From a virus, in IMG/VR virus record IMGVR_UViG_3300034071_002576, positions 22,341 to 86,340 of that record: a stretch of 64,000 nt of DNA, one strand, 5' to 3'. The translations under genes were made by a program, and so were the position numbers. The notes beneath the pieces were generated by a model. The model saw nothing but the letters and a program-made list of their open reading frames with translations, was not told the origin of the DNA and did not search any database. Every line of letters begins with the position of its first letter. Position 1 is the first letter of the stretch. Below are positions 17,387-24,285 of the stretch, one piece after another.

Positions 17387-17405
17387 CCCCCTCGCTGGGA
17401 GGGGG
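17387..17405 (-). terminator. GC hairpin downstream of the 17496 gene
   Basis: CCCCCTC (17387-17393) pairs with GAGGGGG (17399-17405) around a 5 nt loop. On the minus strand it is followed by the T-rich stretch TTACTTCTT. It separates the 17496-17921 gene from the AAA+/VWA operon. Confidence 0.6.
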
Positions 17406-17495
17406 CTCAGCTTTTTAGCTCCAGGAAACCCTAGCCCGATTGACAAGGAAATGCAAGCAGTTCACACAGGCTGCAGATCTGCTCTGTACTGCCCG

Positions 17496-17921
17496 CTACT
17501 TTTTAAGCCGCGTAAACGCGAGGACGATTTTGTCGGTCATTTCGTCGCACTCGCCTGTCAGCACAAGAGCCTCGGCGGCGTGCTTGAGTTGCATCTTCGC
17601 GACCTTCAGCTCCTGCTCCAGCTTGCTGACTTTTGCAGAGAGCTTCTCCAGTTTGTCGTGCGACGTGGGAACTCGGCTGACGCGCACCACAATGTTCGTG
17701 TTGTGCTGCGGGAATCGGAATCGACTTTTGTCACCCGAGAACACTGACAGATCTATACCTGCACTTTCTGCAGCGGTTACATCCCGGAGCAGGTTGTCTT
17801 TTGCAGCTTCGTACGGTGCGCCGAATGATTCGTTCAGGTTTTTCAGTGCCGTGTCGCACTCATCGTACGCTTCGGCGGCGATGGCGCCGAGCTCCACAAG
17901 GTCTTTTGTCTTTAGGGTCAT
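17496..17921 (-). CDS. Hypothetical protein with C-terminal coiled coil
   Basis: The 141-residue protein starts at ATG 17921. Residues 88-120 (KLEKLSAKVSKLEQELKVAK) form a clear heptad coiled coil. No known family. It stands alone between a GC hairpin and a gene-poor stretch, so it may have its own promoter. Confidence 0.6.
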   Translation of the reverse strand: MTLKTKDLVELGAIAAEAYDECDTALKNLNESFGAPYEAAKDNLLRDVTAAESAGIDLSVFSGDKSRFRFPQHNTNIVVRVSRVPTSHDKLEKLSAKVSKLEQELKVAKMQLKHAAEALVLTGECDEMTDKIVLAFTRLKK

Positions 17922-18013
17922 GTTGGTAGTGATGTTGATGTGAGCACCACGTTTGGTTCGGTCGGTGCCACCGAGAGCATGCTAGCACACTCAGTGCCTT
18001 TATGATCCTAGAA

Positions 18014-18082
18014 TCCTCGCTGAGAGAATCGAACTCCGCACATGCCCACAGAGTAAGACCAGGACAGCCACCAGGCGCGAGG
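18014..18082 (-). other. tRNA-like element, degenerate
   Basis: On the minus strand CCTCGCG pairs with AGCGAGG (6 of 7) as an acceptor stem. A T-arm-like CGGAG-TTCGATT-CTCTC precedes the 3' strand. The total is 69 nt and no proper D-arm or anticodon arm can be drawn. It may be a tRNA relic or chance. It lies in the 172 bp between two minus-strand genes. Confidence 0.25.
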
Positions 18083-18093
18083 GGGATGGAGGA

Positions 18094-18273
18094 TCAGCGT
18101 TTCAGGTAAACGGCGACGCTATTAGGGTTTGCGATCTGGTTCATCTGCATGAAAACGTACTTAGCGTCACGTGGGCTGTGAGCCTCTACACAACCGCTGA
18201 ATTTCCACTCTTTCCGATGAGCTCTGGAGAACACATCAAAGGTCTGGAGTTTGGTTTCACCGGGGTTTGGCAT
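18094..18273 (-). CDS. Small protein with PaaB/L18Ae-like sequence pattern
   Basis: A 59-residue frame starts at ATG 18273 (MPNPGETKLQTFDVFSRAH) and ends VAVYLKR. The order FDVFSRAHRKEW, CVEAHSPRDAKYVF, then SVAVYL recalls the compact fold of PaaB-like proteins. That is a weak resemblance over a short sequence. A 220 bp AT-rich gap separates it from the next gene. Confidence 0.5.
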   Translation of the reverse strand: MPNPGETKLQTFDVFSRAHRKEWKFSGCVEAHSPRDAKYVFMQMNQIANPNSVAVYLKR

Positions 18274-18460
18274 CAGCTCTCGTTTTGGTCTTTCCGCACT
18301 ATAGCGACCTTTTTGTATCCGCCGCTACGTCATCTCTTTACTTAGGTTTGTTTCTAGCTCTTGTACGTTTTTATGCGCTAGTTTGGTTAACTTGCACTTA
18401 ATAAAAAGTTTTTATTTAATTGAGCTACTTAACGTAATTTGCGCCTCCTATCATCAAAAA
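18274..18460. other. AT-rich intergenic stretch
   Basis: No gene is seen in this stretch. It includes an A/T-rich inverted repeat around 18400-18416 (AATAAAAAGTTTTTATT) and probably holds the promoter for the 18094-18273 gene. Confidence 0.4.
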
Positions 18461-18480
18461 AGCCCGAGCGAACTCGGGCC
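18461..18480 (-). terminator. Rho-independent terminator after the L,D-transpeptidase gene
   Basis: GCCCGAG (18462-18468) pairs with CTCGGGC (18473-18479) around CGAA. A run of six Ts follows on the minus strand. It begins 18 bp after the stop at 18498. Confidence 0.88.
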
Positions 18481-18497
18481 TTCTGCTAACCTCACGC

Positions 18498-19247
18498 TTA
18501 ACTTTCTACGACAAGTTTCGTAATGTTATAGTGCTTGATCCAAGTGACTAGCTTTGTCGTTGCTTCTGCTGATTGCAGTCCGATACATCCGCTAGTCCCT
18601 GATTCTCCATTAAGCTTGCCCCAACTTGGATCCTGATGAAAACCAAGAGCTGATCGCCCCGTGGCGAATAGAGGAGTTACAGGAATCCAATAACCTTTGC
18701 CTAATTCAGGGTCATCGAAAGGAGCGGCCGCCATGCCGAGTCGATCAACCCTGTAAGTTCCCTTAGGTAAAGGAGATTTATTTCCTGCTGTATTTCGATC
18801 GGCTGTTTGTCGGTACGCCCGTCCGGTCAGCGCCGGCAGAGTTTCGAGAACGATATTTTGATTGTTGACTAGATCGAGCGACCATATGGGGTCCTTCGTT
18901 TCCTTCACCGTCTTATCTGTTTTCTTCAGAATCAAGAACGCCTGCGAACTCGTAGTTATCCGCGGCGGGTTTGAGCCTGGCTTTAGTTGAATCGTAGGAC
19001 GTGAGGATCCTGGTTCTTCGGGAACGCCAGGCATCGGACTTGCGTCTAAGGGCAGCACACCTTCGGGGACTCCAGTTCCCTGCTGCCCTGGTCCCTGCTC
19101 TAACGGAGAGACTTGTGCGTACATCATCTGCTTTAGATGCTCTTCCTGCGCTGCATGATGCGCCATTAGTTGGGAGCCTTGGTGCAGCGCAACAGCTGCA
19201 GCAACGCCGGACACGGTCCCGATGATTGCAAACATTCTGATTTTCAT
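18498..19247 (-). CDS. YkuD-type L,D-transpeptidase, membrane-anchored
   Basis: The 249-residue protein has an N-terminal signal anchor (about residues 5-22), a Pro/Gly-rich linker to residue 95, and a C-terminal YkuD domain. The active-site motif is visible as GFHQDPSWGK followed by SGTSGCIGL near residue 220, with catalytic Cys in S-G-C-I-G and the upstream His. Such enzymes form or exchange peptidoglycan cross-links; in a phage it could remodel the wall during lysis or exclusion. It overlaps the upstream gene by TAATG and ends at a strong terminator. Confidence 0.85.
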   Translation of the reverse strand: MKIRMFAIIGTVSGVAAAVALHQGSQLMAHHAAQEEHLKQMMYAQVSPLEQGPGQQGTGVPEGVLPLDASPMPGVPEEPGSSRPTIQLKPGSNPPRITTSSQAFLILKKTDKTVKETKDPIWSLDLVNNQNIVLETLPALTGRAYRQTADRNTAGNKSPLPKGTYRVDRLGMAAAPFDDPELGKGYWIPVTPLFATGRSALGFHQDPSWGKLNGESGTSGCIGLQSAEATTKLVTWIKHYNITKLVVES

Positions 19248-19669
19248 TAGAGGTTACCTGGGCCGACTTGAGGAGCCGGCGGGGCGGAAGGGTAGCGCGG
19301 AGCGTCGAAGTCACCTGGACCTGTCGCCGCCCTCGGGGGCGTGGGAGGAGCCACAGGGAGAGGAGCTGATCTCTCGGGCTCTACAGGCTGAGGCTCTGGT
19401 TGAGACTCCTCAGGTGTGTTTTCTGGTTCTTTAGGTTTCTCTAGAGCCTCCGTTGATTGTGTTGAAGGTTGAGTCTCTTGAGACTCGCCCATCTGCTTTA
19501 GCCATTCAGCTTTCGCCTTCTCTTCGGGAGAGGGGTCCATCTTGCCTTCTTTATCCGGTGAAGCACCGGGCATCAAGGCAGACACGACCATGCCCGCTAG
19601 GTTAACACCGACAGATGCTACTAGAAACGCAGCAACGCCTACGCCAACCCAAACTATCTTACGTAACAT
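19247..19669 (-). CDS. Membrane protein with Pro/Glu-rich periplasmic tail
   Basis: I choose ATG 19669 (MLRKIVWVGVGVAAFLVA), giving 140 residues. A single transmembrane helix is followed by about 110 residues rich in Pro, Glu and Lys with no cysteines. The shape recalls envelope-spanning or spanin-like proteins. It lies between an SH3b protein and an L,D-transpeptidase, which supports a cell-envelope role. Confidence 0.6.
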   Translation of the reverse strand: MLRKIVWVGVGVAAFLVASVGVNLAGMVVSALMPGASPDKEGKMDPSPEEKAKAEWLKQMGESQETQPSTQSTEALEKPKEPENTPEESQPEPQPVEPERSAPLPVAPPTPPRAATGPGDFDAPRYPSAPPAPQVGPGNL

Positions 19670-19671
19670 GG

Positions 19672-19947
19672 TCAGCGACAGAGGTAATCTGCGCGTTGCC
19701 ACCCGACTAAGCCGTTGTATTCGACTTTGTACCATCGCATATTGTCTCCTCCCCACACCCAAGTGAGCACGCGAACGTAGACTTCTGCGGGGATTGATGC
19801 AATCACATAGTTGCTGCGGCTCGGGCCGTTGCGTAGGTTGACTGAACTGTTTGGATCTCGAGTGCACGTCATCGCGTACGATTGTGCATCAGCCGAGGGT
19901 GCCCACGTGGTGAACATGAGCGCTGCGATTGCTAGCAGTTTGTTCAT
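19672..19947 (-). CDS. Secreted SH3b-domain protein
   Basis: The 91-residue protein has a signal peptide (cleavage after ADA, residue 21). A single bacterial SH3 domain follows: VNLRNGPSRSNYVIASIP, then WYKVEYNGLVGWQRADYLC. Bacterial SH3 domains bind cell-wall peptides. It is the first gene of the envelope cassette; its stop is 2 bp from the next ATG. Confidence 0.8.
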   Translation of the reverse strand: MNKLLAIAALMFTTWAPSADAQSYAMTCTRDPNSSVNLRNGPSRSNYVIASIPAEVYVRVLTWVWGGDNMRWYKVEYNGLVGWQRADYLCR

Positions 19948-19971
19948 TGGTTTAGTTATTTGATTTTGAGT

Positions 19972-20151
19972 TTAGTCTTCGTCAGGGAAGATAAAGTTTT
20001 CATGGAGGTTACCCATGGTGCAGTTAACGATTGATTCGATTACTGCCTCCTCTGAAGGATTTTCTGTGTGTTTGTGTGCACGGTGGTACCCTCGGCGTAC
20101 GCCAGCTTCGATTGTCTCTTCGAAAAGTTTGTAGAAACGAGGAGTGAGCAC
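19972..20151 (-). CDS. Small hypothetical protein
   Basis: I choose GTG 20151, two bases after the upstream stop and with GGGAGG about 10 nt upstream, giving 59 residues. It is helical and His/Glu-rich (RRGYHRAHKHTENPSEEAVIES). Function unknown. Confidence 0.55.
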   Translation of the reverse strand: MLTPRFYKLFEETIEAGVRRGYHRAHKHTENPSEEAVIESIVNCTMGNLHENFIFPDED

Positions 20152-20153
20152 GG

Positions 20154-20363
20154 TCAGCGTCCCTCCCAAAGTTTGTCAGTAAATTGCCAGATGTAAGCTA
20201 CGAGAAGTTCGTCAACTTCCAGGCCAGCGTACTCGGCTTCCCTTTTAAACTTGTCGTCGAATAGAAGATGAATGAGTTTGGGTGAGATTTGAAGAGCCAC
20301 CTCATCTCTGAAGGCTACTTTGTACTCGTCTGCAGTTAGTTCAATTGCCGGGAACATGGTCAT
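20154..20363 (-). CDS. Small hypothetical protein
   Basis: A 69-residue protein starting MTMFPAIELTADEYK. It is acidic and helical with no recognised family. It overlaps the 50-residue gene upstream by ATGA. Confidence 0.6.
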   Translation of the reverse strand: MTMFPAIELTADEYKVAFRDEVALQISPKLIHLLFDDKFKREAEYAGLEVDELLVAYIWQFTDKLWEGR

Positions 20364-20512
20364 CTGTGTTTGAAAAAAACGTCAGCGTACAGGCAGAGAA
20401 TCCCTGAGATCGTGAAGATAAGATTCCAGGGAAAGACTGGTGTGCATGCTGTGAGCACAAAGCATACAGCAGCCAGCACCAGGCAGAGATTAAATTGTGT
20501 TCGGTGAGACAT
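20360..20512 (-). CDS. 50-residue membrane protein with lipobox-like motif
   Basis: An ATG at 20512 opens a 50-codon frame that ends overlapping the next ATG by 4 bp. It reads as two hydrophobic helices; the first ends in VLTAC, a lipobox-like site, and the second ends before AD-VFFKHR. It could be a tiny lipoprotein or a holin-like peptide. It lies 400 bp upstream of the envelope cassette. Confidence 0.6.
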   Translation of the reverse strand: MSHRTQFNLCLVLAAVCFVLTACTPVFPWNLIFTISGILCLYADVFFKHR

Positions 20513-20518
20513 TTAGTG

Positions 20519-20755
20519 TTACAACCTTCTGTTTTCGATTTGGTCTGCGATGAGCGCGAGCTGACTGTGGATCAGTGCGACCCTGTGGCGATAACCTCTG
20601 TCGTACTCGGTGTTTGTTTTAGATTCTGGTTTAGGTAGCGTTTGAAGCAAGGCTCTCAGAGCATCGGCTAGCGCTGTTTCCGGCGTAGTCGCATCCTCGA
20701 AAGCTACGTAAATAGAATGTGCGGCTTGTTTGACAAGTCGATCGTAGGGAGACAT
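20519..20755 (-). CDS. Small hypothetical protein
   Basis: Starts at ATG 20755 (MSPYDRLVKQAA), 78 residues, helical. A later segment reads YDRGYRHRVALIHSQLALIADQI. No family recognised. Seven bases separate it from the membrane peptide gene downstream. Confidence 0.6.
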   Translation of the reverse strand: MSPYDRLVKQAAHSIYVAFEDATTPETALADALRALLQTLPKPESKTNTEYDRGYRHRVALIHSQLALIADQIENRRL

Positions 20756-20848
20756 GCTATGTGCGGGGTGCATGTTTTTAGTAGTTGGCTTTAGCTGGAT
20801 TCCTAATAAACAACTTTTATTGAGAATCCTTATGGCTTATGTAGTGTC

Positions 20849-21028
20849 TCACTGGGCTTCAAGTTCGTTGGCTATGGCAAGTGAGGGACCAAGGGTTTCA
20901 AGCCAACACAACATGCACCAGTGCCCTTCGTGGCCTTCGATGTCGCTGCTGATGTAGTGCCTGTGCGTACCGTGCTTGGGGCAGACAATTTGCTTCTGAG
21001 AAATTTTGAGATTCATAAAGTCAGTCAT
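20849..21028 (-). CDS. Small zinc-binding-like protein
   Basis: I start it at ATG 21028, which overlaps the upstream stop, giving 59 residues. Cys/His spacing (CPKHGTHRHY, then HEGHWCMLCW) suggests one zinc site. A longer upstream reading would merely translate the end of the neighbouring paralogue in another frame. Confidence 0.55.
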   Translation of the reverse strand: MTDFMNLKISQKQIVCPKHGTHRHYISSDIEGHEGHWCMLCWLETLGPSLAIANELEAQ

Positions 21029-21359
21029 CGAGTTGCTCCAGTGCGCGGCGGATGGTGTCGAAACGTTGAGACCACTCCGCTTCCGTTGAACCAAGGTCAG
21101 CTTCGGCAAGGGCCTGCAGCGCCTGCTCCTTCAAGCTCGGCGGCTTGGGGCGGCGTGCGGCGCGGAGTGCGTTTGCACCAATATTGGGATAGTCATGCTG
21201 TAGCCACTCACAGCACGCCTCCAGCTCCTGATTAGCTCCCCAACGTGCAGCTAATGTTGCAAACTCGCCTGGGTTGGGTGGTCGCTGAGGCAGCGGCTTG
21301 GCCAACTCAATCCAGTCTTCCACCAGCTCCGGCGGTGGGGTAATGGGGTGATCAGTCAT
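21021..21359 (-). CDS. PITPPPELV-family paralogue 1
   Basis: About 112 residues from ATG 21359. It shares four blocks with three neighbours: an N-terminal PITPPPELV-x-W, a middle ARWGANQELEACCEW, then LRAARRPKPPSLKEQAL, and a C-terminal FDTIRRALEQLDD. The conserved W, CC and basic RPKPPS segment suggest a small folded module with a linker. I recall similar proteins from cyanophages and picocyanobacteria, without known function. Adjacent copies overlap by ATGA-like junctions. Confidence 0.65.
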   Translation of the reverse strand: MTDHPITPPPELVEDWIELAKPLPQRPPNPGEFATLAARWGANQELEACCEWLQHDYPNIGANALRAARRPKPPSLKEQALQALAEADLGSTEAEWSQRFDTIRRALEQLDD

Positions 21360-21696
21360 CGAGTTGCTCCAGTGCGCGGCGAATGGTGTCGCACACGAGA
21401 TCGCCACCGTGAGACATTCGGAATACGGCTGCAATTCCATCCAACTGCTCTAACGCCTGCTTCTTCAAGCTCGGCGGTTTAGGCCGGCGTGCGGCGCGGA
21501 GTTCGTCGTGCGCCCAGTACGTTTGTTTGCTTTTAACCCACTCACAGCACGCCTCCAGCTCTTGATCTGCGCCCCATTGGGCGGCGCGGGTGGCAATAAG
21601 TTCTGGGCCGGTGCAGCTCGGCTTGGCCTTGATGTACTCGTCCGTCCACTTCTGCACCAGCTCCAGTGATGGGGTAATGGGATGTTGTTGTGTCAT
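21352..21696 (-). CDS. PITPPPELV-family paralogue 2
   Basis: A 114-residue member starting at ATG 21696 (MTQQHPITPSLELVQKW). It retains the full block order, including ARAAQWGADQELEACCEW, ELRAARRPKPPSLK and TIRRALEQLDD. Its stop lies inside the start region of paralogue 1. The last 30 bp are nearly identical in DNA to the same part of paralogue 1. Confidence 0.65.
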   Translation of the reverse strand: MTQQHPITPSLELVQKWTDEYIKAKPSCTGPELIATRAAQWGADQELEACCEWVKSKQTYWAHDELRAARRPKPPSLKKQALEQLDGIAAVFRMSHGGDLVCDTIRRALEQLDD

Positions 21697-21715
21697 GGGT
21701 GATTAGTGGTAATGG

Positions 21716-21910
21716 CTACTCGGCTTCTGGTTCGTAAGGCTGCGGCACTACGGCGTGCATCGCGTCGAGCAACATCTTTTCGTGCTGCTCGTAACCCCAT
21801 TGGGCAGCGCGGGCGGCTAGCTGCTGCTTCCACGATGTGGATTCATCGTCTATCGCGTCATACCACTGCTCAACCAGCTCCGGCGGTGGGGTAATGGGGT
21901 GATCAGTCAT
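21716..21910 (-). CDS. PITPPPELV-family paralogue 3, truncated
   Basis: A 64-residue member starting at ATG 21910. It has the PITPPPELVEQW start and an ARAAQWGYEQ middle, but lacks the CCEW, RPKPPS and TIRRALEQL blocks and ends PQPYEPEAE. It is a natural short version or a copy that lost its 3' half. Confidence 0.6.
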   Translation of the reverse strand: MTDHPITPPPELVEQWYDAIDDESTSWKQQLAARAAQWGYEQHEKMLLDAMHAVVPQPYEPEAE

Positions 21911-22232
21911 TGAGCTGCTCCAGTGCGCGGCGGATGGTGGCGAGATCTTTCATACCGTCAGAGAAAAACTCGCCGGTTGATTCAATACGACTTAACCCCA
22001 TCAGCGCCTGCTCCTTCAAGCTCGGCGGCTTGGGGCGGCGGCTGGCGCGGAGTTCCCTGCTCTTGATTCCCGACCACTTCGAATCCACCCACTCACAGCA
22101 CGCCTCTAGCTCTTGGTCTGCACCCCACTGGGCAATAAGGAAGGCAACCGTATTCCAGTCGGCAGGCAAATGTGCCCACTGCTGCACCAGCTCCGGCGGA
22201 GGATTAATCGGGTTGTTGTTGTTGGCAGTCAT
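21903..22232 (-). CDS. PITPPPELV-family paralogue 4
   Basis: A 109-residue full-length member starting at ATG 22232 (MTANNNNPINPPPELVQQW). It keeps AQWGADQELEACCEW, ELRASRRPKPPSLKEQAL and TIRRALEQLND. Its stop overlaps the start of paralogue 3 by 8 bp. It is the first of the tandem set. Confidence 0.65.
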   Translation of the reverse strand: MTANNNNPINPPPELVQQWAHLPADWNTVAFLIAQWGADQELEACCEWVDSKWSGIKSRELRASRRPKPPSLKEQALMGLSRIESTGEFFSDGMKDLATIRRALEQLND

Positions 22233-22253
22233 GAGAAAGAGAAGTGTGTAGAG

Positions 22254-22427
22254 CTAATCGGCGTGCTTCCAAGCTGTTCCTGGCTGGTGTCTACGCAAAA
22301 ACTCAACTAGCAGATAGTGAGCCTCGCCAGCATCTTCAATGAACTGGCCGAGATAGTGAAATCCTTTGCCGTCAATGCGGATTATTTCGGATGTGCCGTC
22401 GCCAAGCACGATGTTGTTGTCATTCAT
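22254..22427 (-). CDS. Small hypothetical protein
   Basis: A 57-residue frame starts at ATG 22427 (MNDNNIVLGDGTSEIIRIDG) and ends GTAWKHAD. It overlaps the stop of the zinc-ribbon gene by 8 bp and lies 21 bp before paralogue 4, so it fits the operon with no gaps. No known domain. Confidence 0.55.
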   Translation of the reverse strand: MNDNNIVLGDGTSEIIRIDGKGFHYLGQFIEDAGEAHYLLVEFLRRHQPGTAWKHAD

Positions 22428-22758
22428 TGTTTGAAAGTTTGTCGTCGAGGGCTTTGATTACCTTAGTTACACATTCCCACGGATCTGGATAGTCTGCAGA
22501 CACGGGGATGTGCGTCACGGTATCGCGTAAATGATACAGCAAGCCGAGCCAGGTTTCCTCATCGAGAGTGACTGTGATTTTCTGAATGGGTTTGTCGACT
22601 AAAAGCCATTCGTACTTAGGGACTGCAGCTCTGCAGTTTTGGCATACAAGCCCCTGCCAAGAGAAGTGAAAAACTCTAAATTCGCTGTTGCAGTGAGGGC
22701 ATTGAAGTAGTCTGCCGCGGGATCCGGCCCGCGTGGTTTTAGTGACAGAGGCTTGCAT
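22420..22758 (-). CDS. Zinc-ribbon protein
   Basis: I start it at ATG 22758 (MQASVTKTTRAGSRGRLL), giving 112 residues. Residues 20-44 hold a zinc ribbon, CPHCNSEF then GLVCQNCRA, followed by an alpha/beta tail (ITVTLDEETWLGLLYHL). Similar short zinc ribbons are common in cyanophages; nucleic-acid or protein binding is likely. Confidence 0.65.
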   Translation of the reverse strand: MQASVTKTTRAGSRGRLLQCPHCNSEFRVFHFSWQGLVCQNCRAAVPKYEWLLVDKPIQKITVTLDEETWLGLLYHLRDTVTHIPVSADYPDPWECVTKVIKALDDKLSNNE

Positions 22759-22762
22759 GGCT

Positions 22763-22957
22763 TTACTTAAAAGGGTTTGTCCAATTGTTGATTTGTGAGT
22801 CGCTGATGTGCCGTTGCTTATGCAGGAAATCGATGTAGTCATTAAAGGCACAACATTTGGCGGTTCGATCTCCTCGCAGCGTGGGGTTGTGGTCTAGCCG
22901 ATCATGCCACAGATCACGGAAGTTAGAAACCACTTGCTGTTTAGTTAGGGTGTGCAT
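22763..22957 (-). CDS. Small hypothetical protein
   Basis: A 64-residue protein starting MHTLTKQQVVSNFRDLWHD; basic, helical, with a CC pair. No family recognised. Four bases separate it from the zinc-ribbon gene, so co-translation is likely. Confidence 0.6.
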   Translation of the reverse strand: MHTLTKQQVVSNFRDLWHDRLDHNPTLRGDRTAKCCAFNDYIDFLHKQRHISDSQINNWTNPFK

Positions 22958-23032
22958 TGTGTTGTGTGATGTTCAAGTTAAGTTGTACGGCGCCCGCAGT
23001 GAGGGAAGCGAGCGCGTATGATAGGTTTCTAA

Positions 23033-23401
23033 TTAGCTGACGGGTTGCGCTACATCCGTGCGCTCGAATATGTAAGGAGTGTTTGATTCAAATTCGAAGT
23101 CAGGTGCATTAACAGGTAAGCCATACCATTTGTAGTTGCGCTGATAAATGCCGGAGCCGCAAAACTTACGCAGGATTGCGTTGATGCGCGATTTCGTCGT
23201 TGCTGTCGGATAACCGCAGTCACTTACAGTGACGCTGTCGGGTGTGATCTGTGCGATGGGGCTGTTGTGTAGGTATACAGTCGCGCGGTCGATGATCTTG
23301 TCACCGTGGGCGAAGTAAGTAACAGCCACCCGTGTGTTGTCGCAGCTCCAATCTTTACGGGATGCAACTGCAATCAGCATCTGTGCTTCAATCTTCCTCA
23401 T
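23033..23401 (-). CDS. Small conserved-type phage protein (MRKIEAQM)
   Basis: I start it at ATG 23401, just inside the previous gene, giving about 122 residues. The N-terminus MRKIEAQMLIAVASRKDWSC and the later TTKSRINAIL segment match a pattern I associate with small proteins in many cyanophages. That segment precedes a predicted beta region. Function unknown. Confidence 0.6.
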   Translation of the reverse strand: MRKIEAQMLIAVASRKDWSCDNTRVAVTYFAHGDKIIDRATVYLHNSPIAQITPDSVTVSDCGYPTATTKSRINAILRKFCGSGIYQRNYKWYGLPVNAPDFEFESNTPYIFERTDVAQPVS

Positions 23402-23597
23402 TGGTCTGCTCCTGTTCATTGATAAGTTCTCTGAGTTGGGCGATTGCATCCTGCAGCCGATAAGATCGTGCGGCTGATGATGAATCGTCGAGTGCACACT
23501 CTAAATTCCATAGCGCATCCTTTGCGTCTTCGATTGTTAGGAACGTATCGGTTGCGTAGTGCACACCGTATTCGTCAGTTTGAATTAGTGAGATCAT
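23388..23597 (-). CDS. Small hypothetical protein
   Basis: Starts at ATG 23597 (MISLIQTDEYGVHYATD), overlapping the upstream stop, and gives 69 residues. It has a predicted beta hairpin, then helix, and an acidic end (EQEQTNEED). It overlaps the next start by 14 bp. Confidence 0.6.
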   Translation of the reverse strand: MISLIQTDEYGVHYATDTFLTIEDAKDALWNLECALDDSSSAARSYRLQDAIAQLRELINEQEQTNEED

Positions 23598-23821
23598 CAG
23601 ATCATTCCGTGAGAGTCTACGTAAGCTTGGATGTCCGCATCTGATGGTTCCCATCCTTCGATGTACTCAAGTGCGGGAATGACTTCGTCTTCGATTTTGT
23701 CGACAATGTCAGGCGGAAGTGTGCAGTCATTCTGCACTAATTGCTTGAACCGAGCGAGCGCGTGGTAAGTGAGGGAGTAACAGTCCAAAGCGTACAGATC
23801 GAAAGGGATGTGATTAGGCAT
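23597..23821 (-). CDS. Small hypothetical protein
   Basis: A 74-residue acidic, helical protein (MPNHIPFDLYALDCYSL). No family recognised. Its ATG follows the first copy of the intercistronic hairpin by about 22 bp. Confidence 0.6.
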   Translation of the reverse strand: MPNHIPFDLYALDCYSLTYHALARFKQLVQNDCTLPPDIVDKIEDEVIPALEYIEGWEPSDADIQAYVDSHGMI

Positions 23822-23843
23822 GATGTTGGTGTAACTGTGTGAG

Positions 23844-23862
23844 TTGGCCCCGCGTTAGCGGA
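23844..23862 (-). repeat. Intercistronic hairpin, copy 1
   Basis: On the minus strand this reads CTCCGCTAACGCGGGGCC: CCGC-TAAC-GCGG with a tetraloop. The TAA in the loop is the stop codon of the 23855-24052 gene. The same element recurs at 24630 and 25166. Confidence 0.7.
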
Positions 23863-24052
23863 GAGAGTTACAGGCTGCTGGTGTGATGTTGACTGCGGTG
23901 ATGTTGCCTTCAATAGACAACAACACATCGTCAATTCTGTTGATGGTTGCATCGCAATCTCTGAACTGATCGGGATACTTAGTGGCGAGACTCAGTAGTT
24001 CTCCGCGGTAGGTAATGAGTGCGGTGCGGACTGTAGTTGCGGCGATCATCAT
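23855..24052 (-). CDS. Small hypothetical protein
   Basis: A 65-residue protein starting MMIAATTVRTALITYRGELL; helical. Its last codons and stop lie inside hairpin copy 1, so the repeat contributes to its coding end. Function unknown. Confidence 0.55.
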   Translation of the reverse strand: MMIAATTVRTALITYRGELLSLATKYPDQFRDCDATINRIDDVLLSIEGNITAVNITPAACNSLR

Positions 24053-24108
24053 GGCTGTTGTTTGTGTTGTTTGATCTCTTCAATCAAGTCGCTTGTCTGT
24101 TGATCGTT

Positions 24109-24276
24109 TCATTGGTCGCGCCAAGCTTTGCAACAACGTGAGCTCACATAATACTCTGCAGAGTAGTCTGCGAGTTTGTATTCGTGAAGCATAGTGTTAG
24201 CTTCCCTGCGAGATTCGAACTCGTCGATGGTCTCCAGGTAGTTGTGATTGATGGAGCGGCGTTGAATGTAGAACAT
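24109..24276 (-). CDS. Small conserved-type protein (MFYIQRRS)
   Basis: A 55-residue frame starts at ATG 24276 (MFYIQRRSINHNYLETIDEF) and ends SSRCCKAWRDQ. The order FYIQR, DEFESRREA, LADYSAEYYVSSR resembles small proteins I recall from cyanophages and marine Synechococcus. Ten bases separate it from the RlpA-like gene. Function unknown. Confidence 0.6.
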   Translation of the reverse strand: MFYIQRRSINHNYLETIDEFESRREANTMLHEYKLADYSAEYYVSSRCCKAWRDQ

Positions 24277-24285
24277 GTCTCTGGG

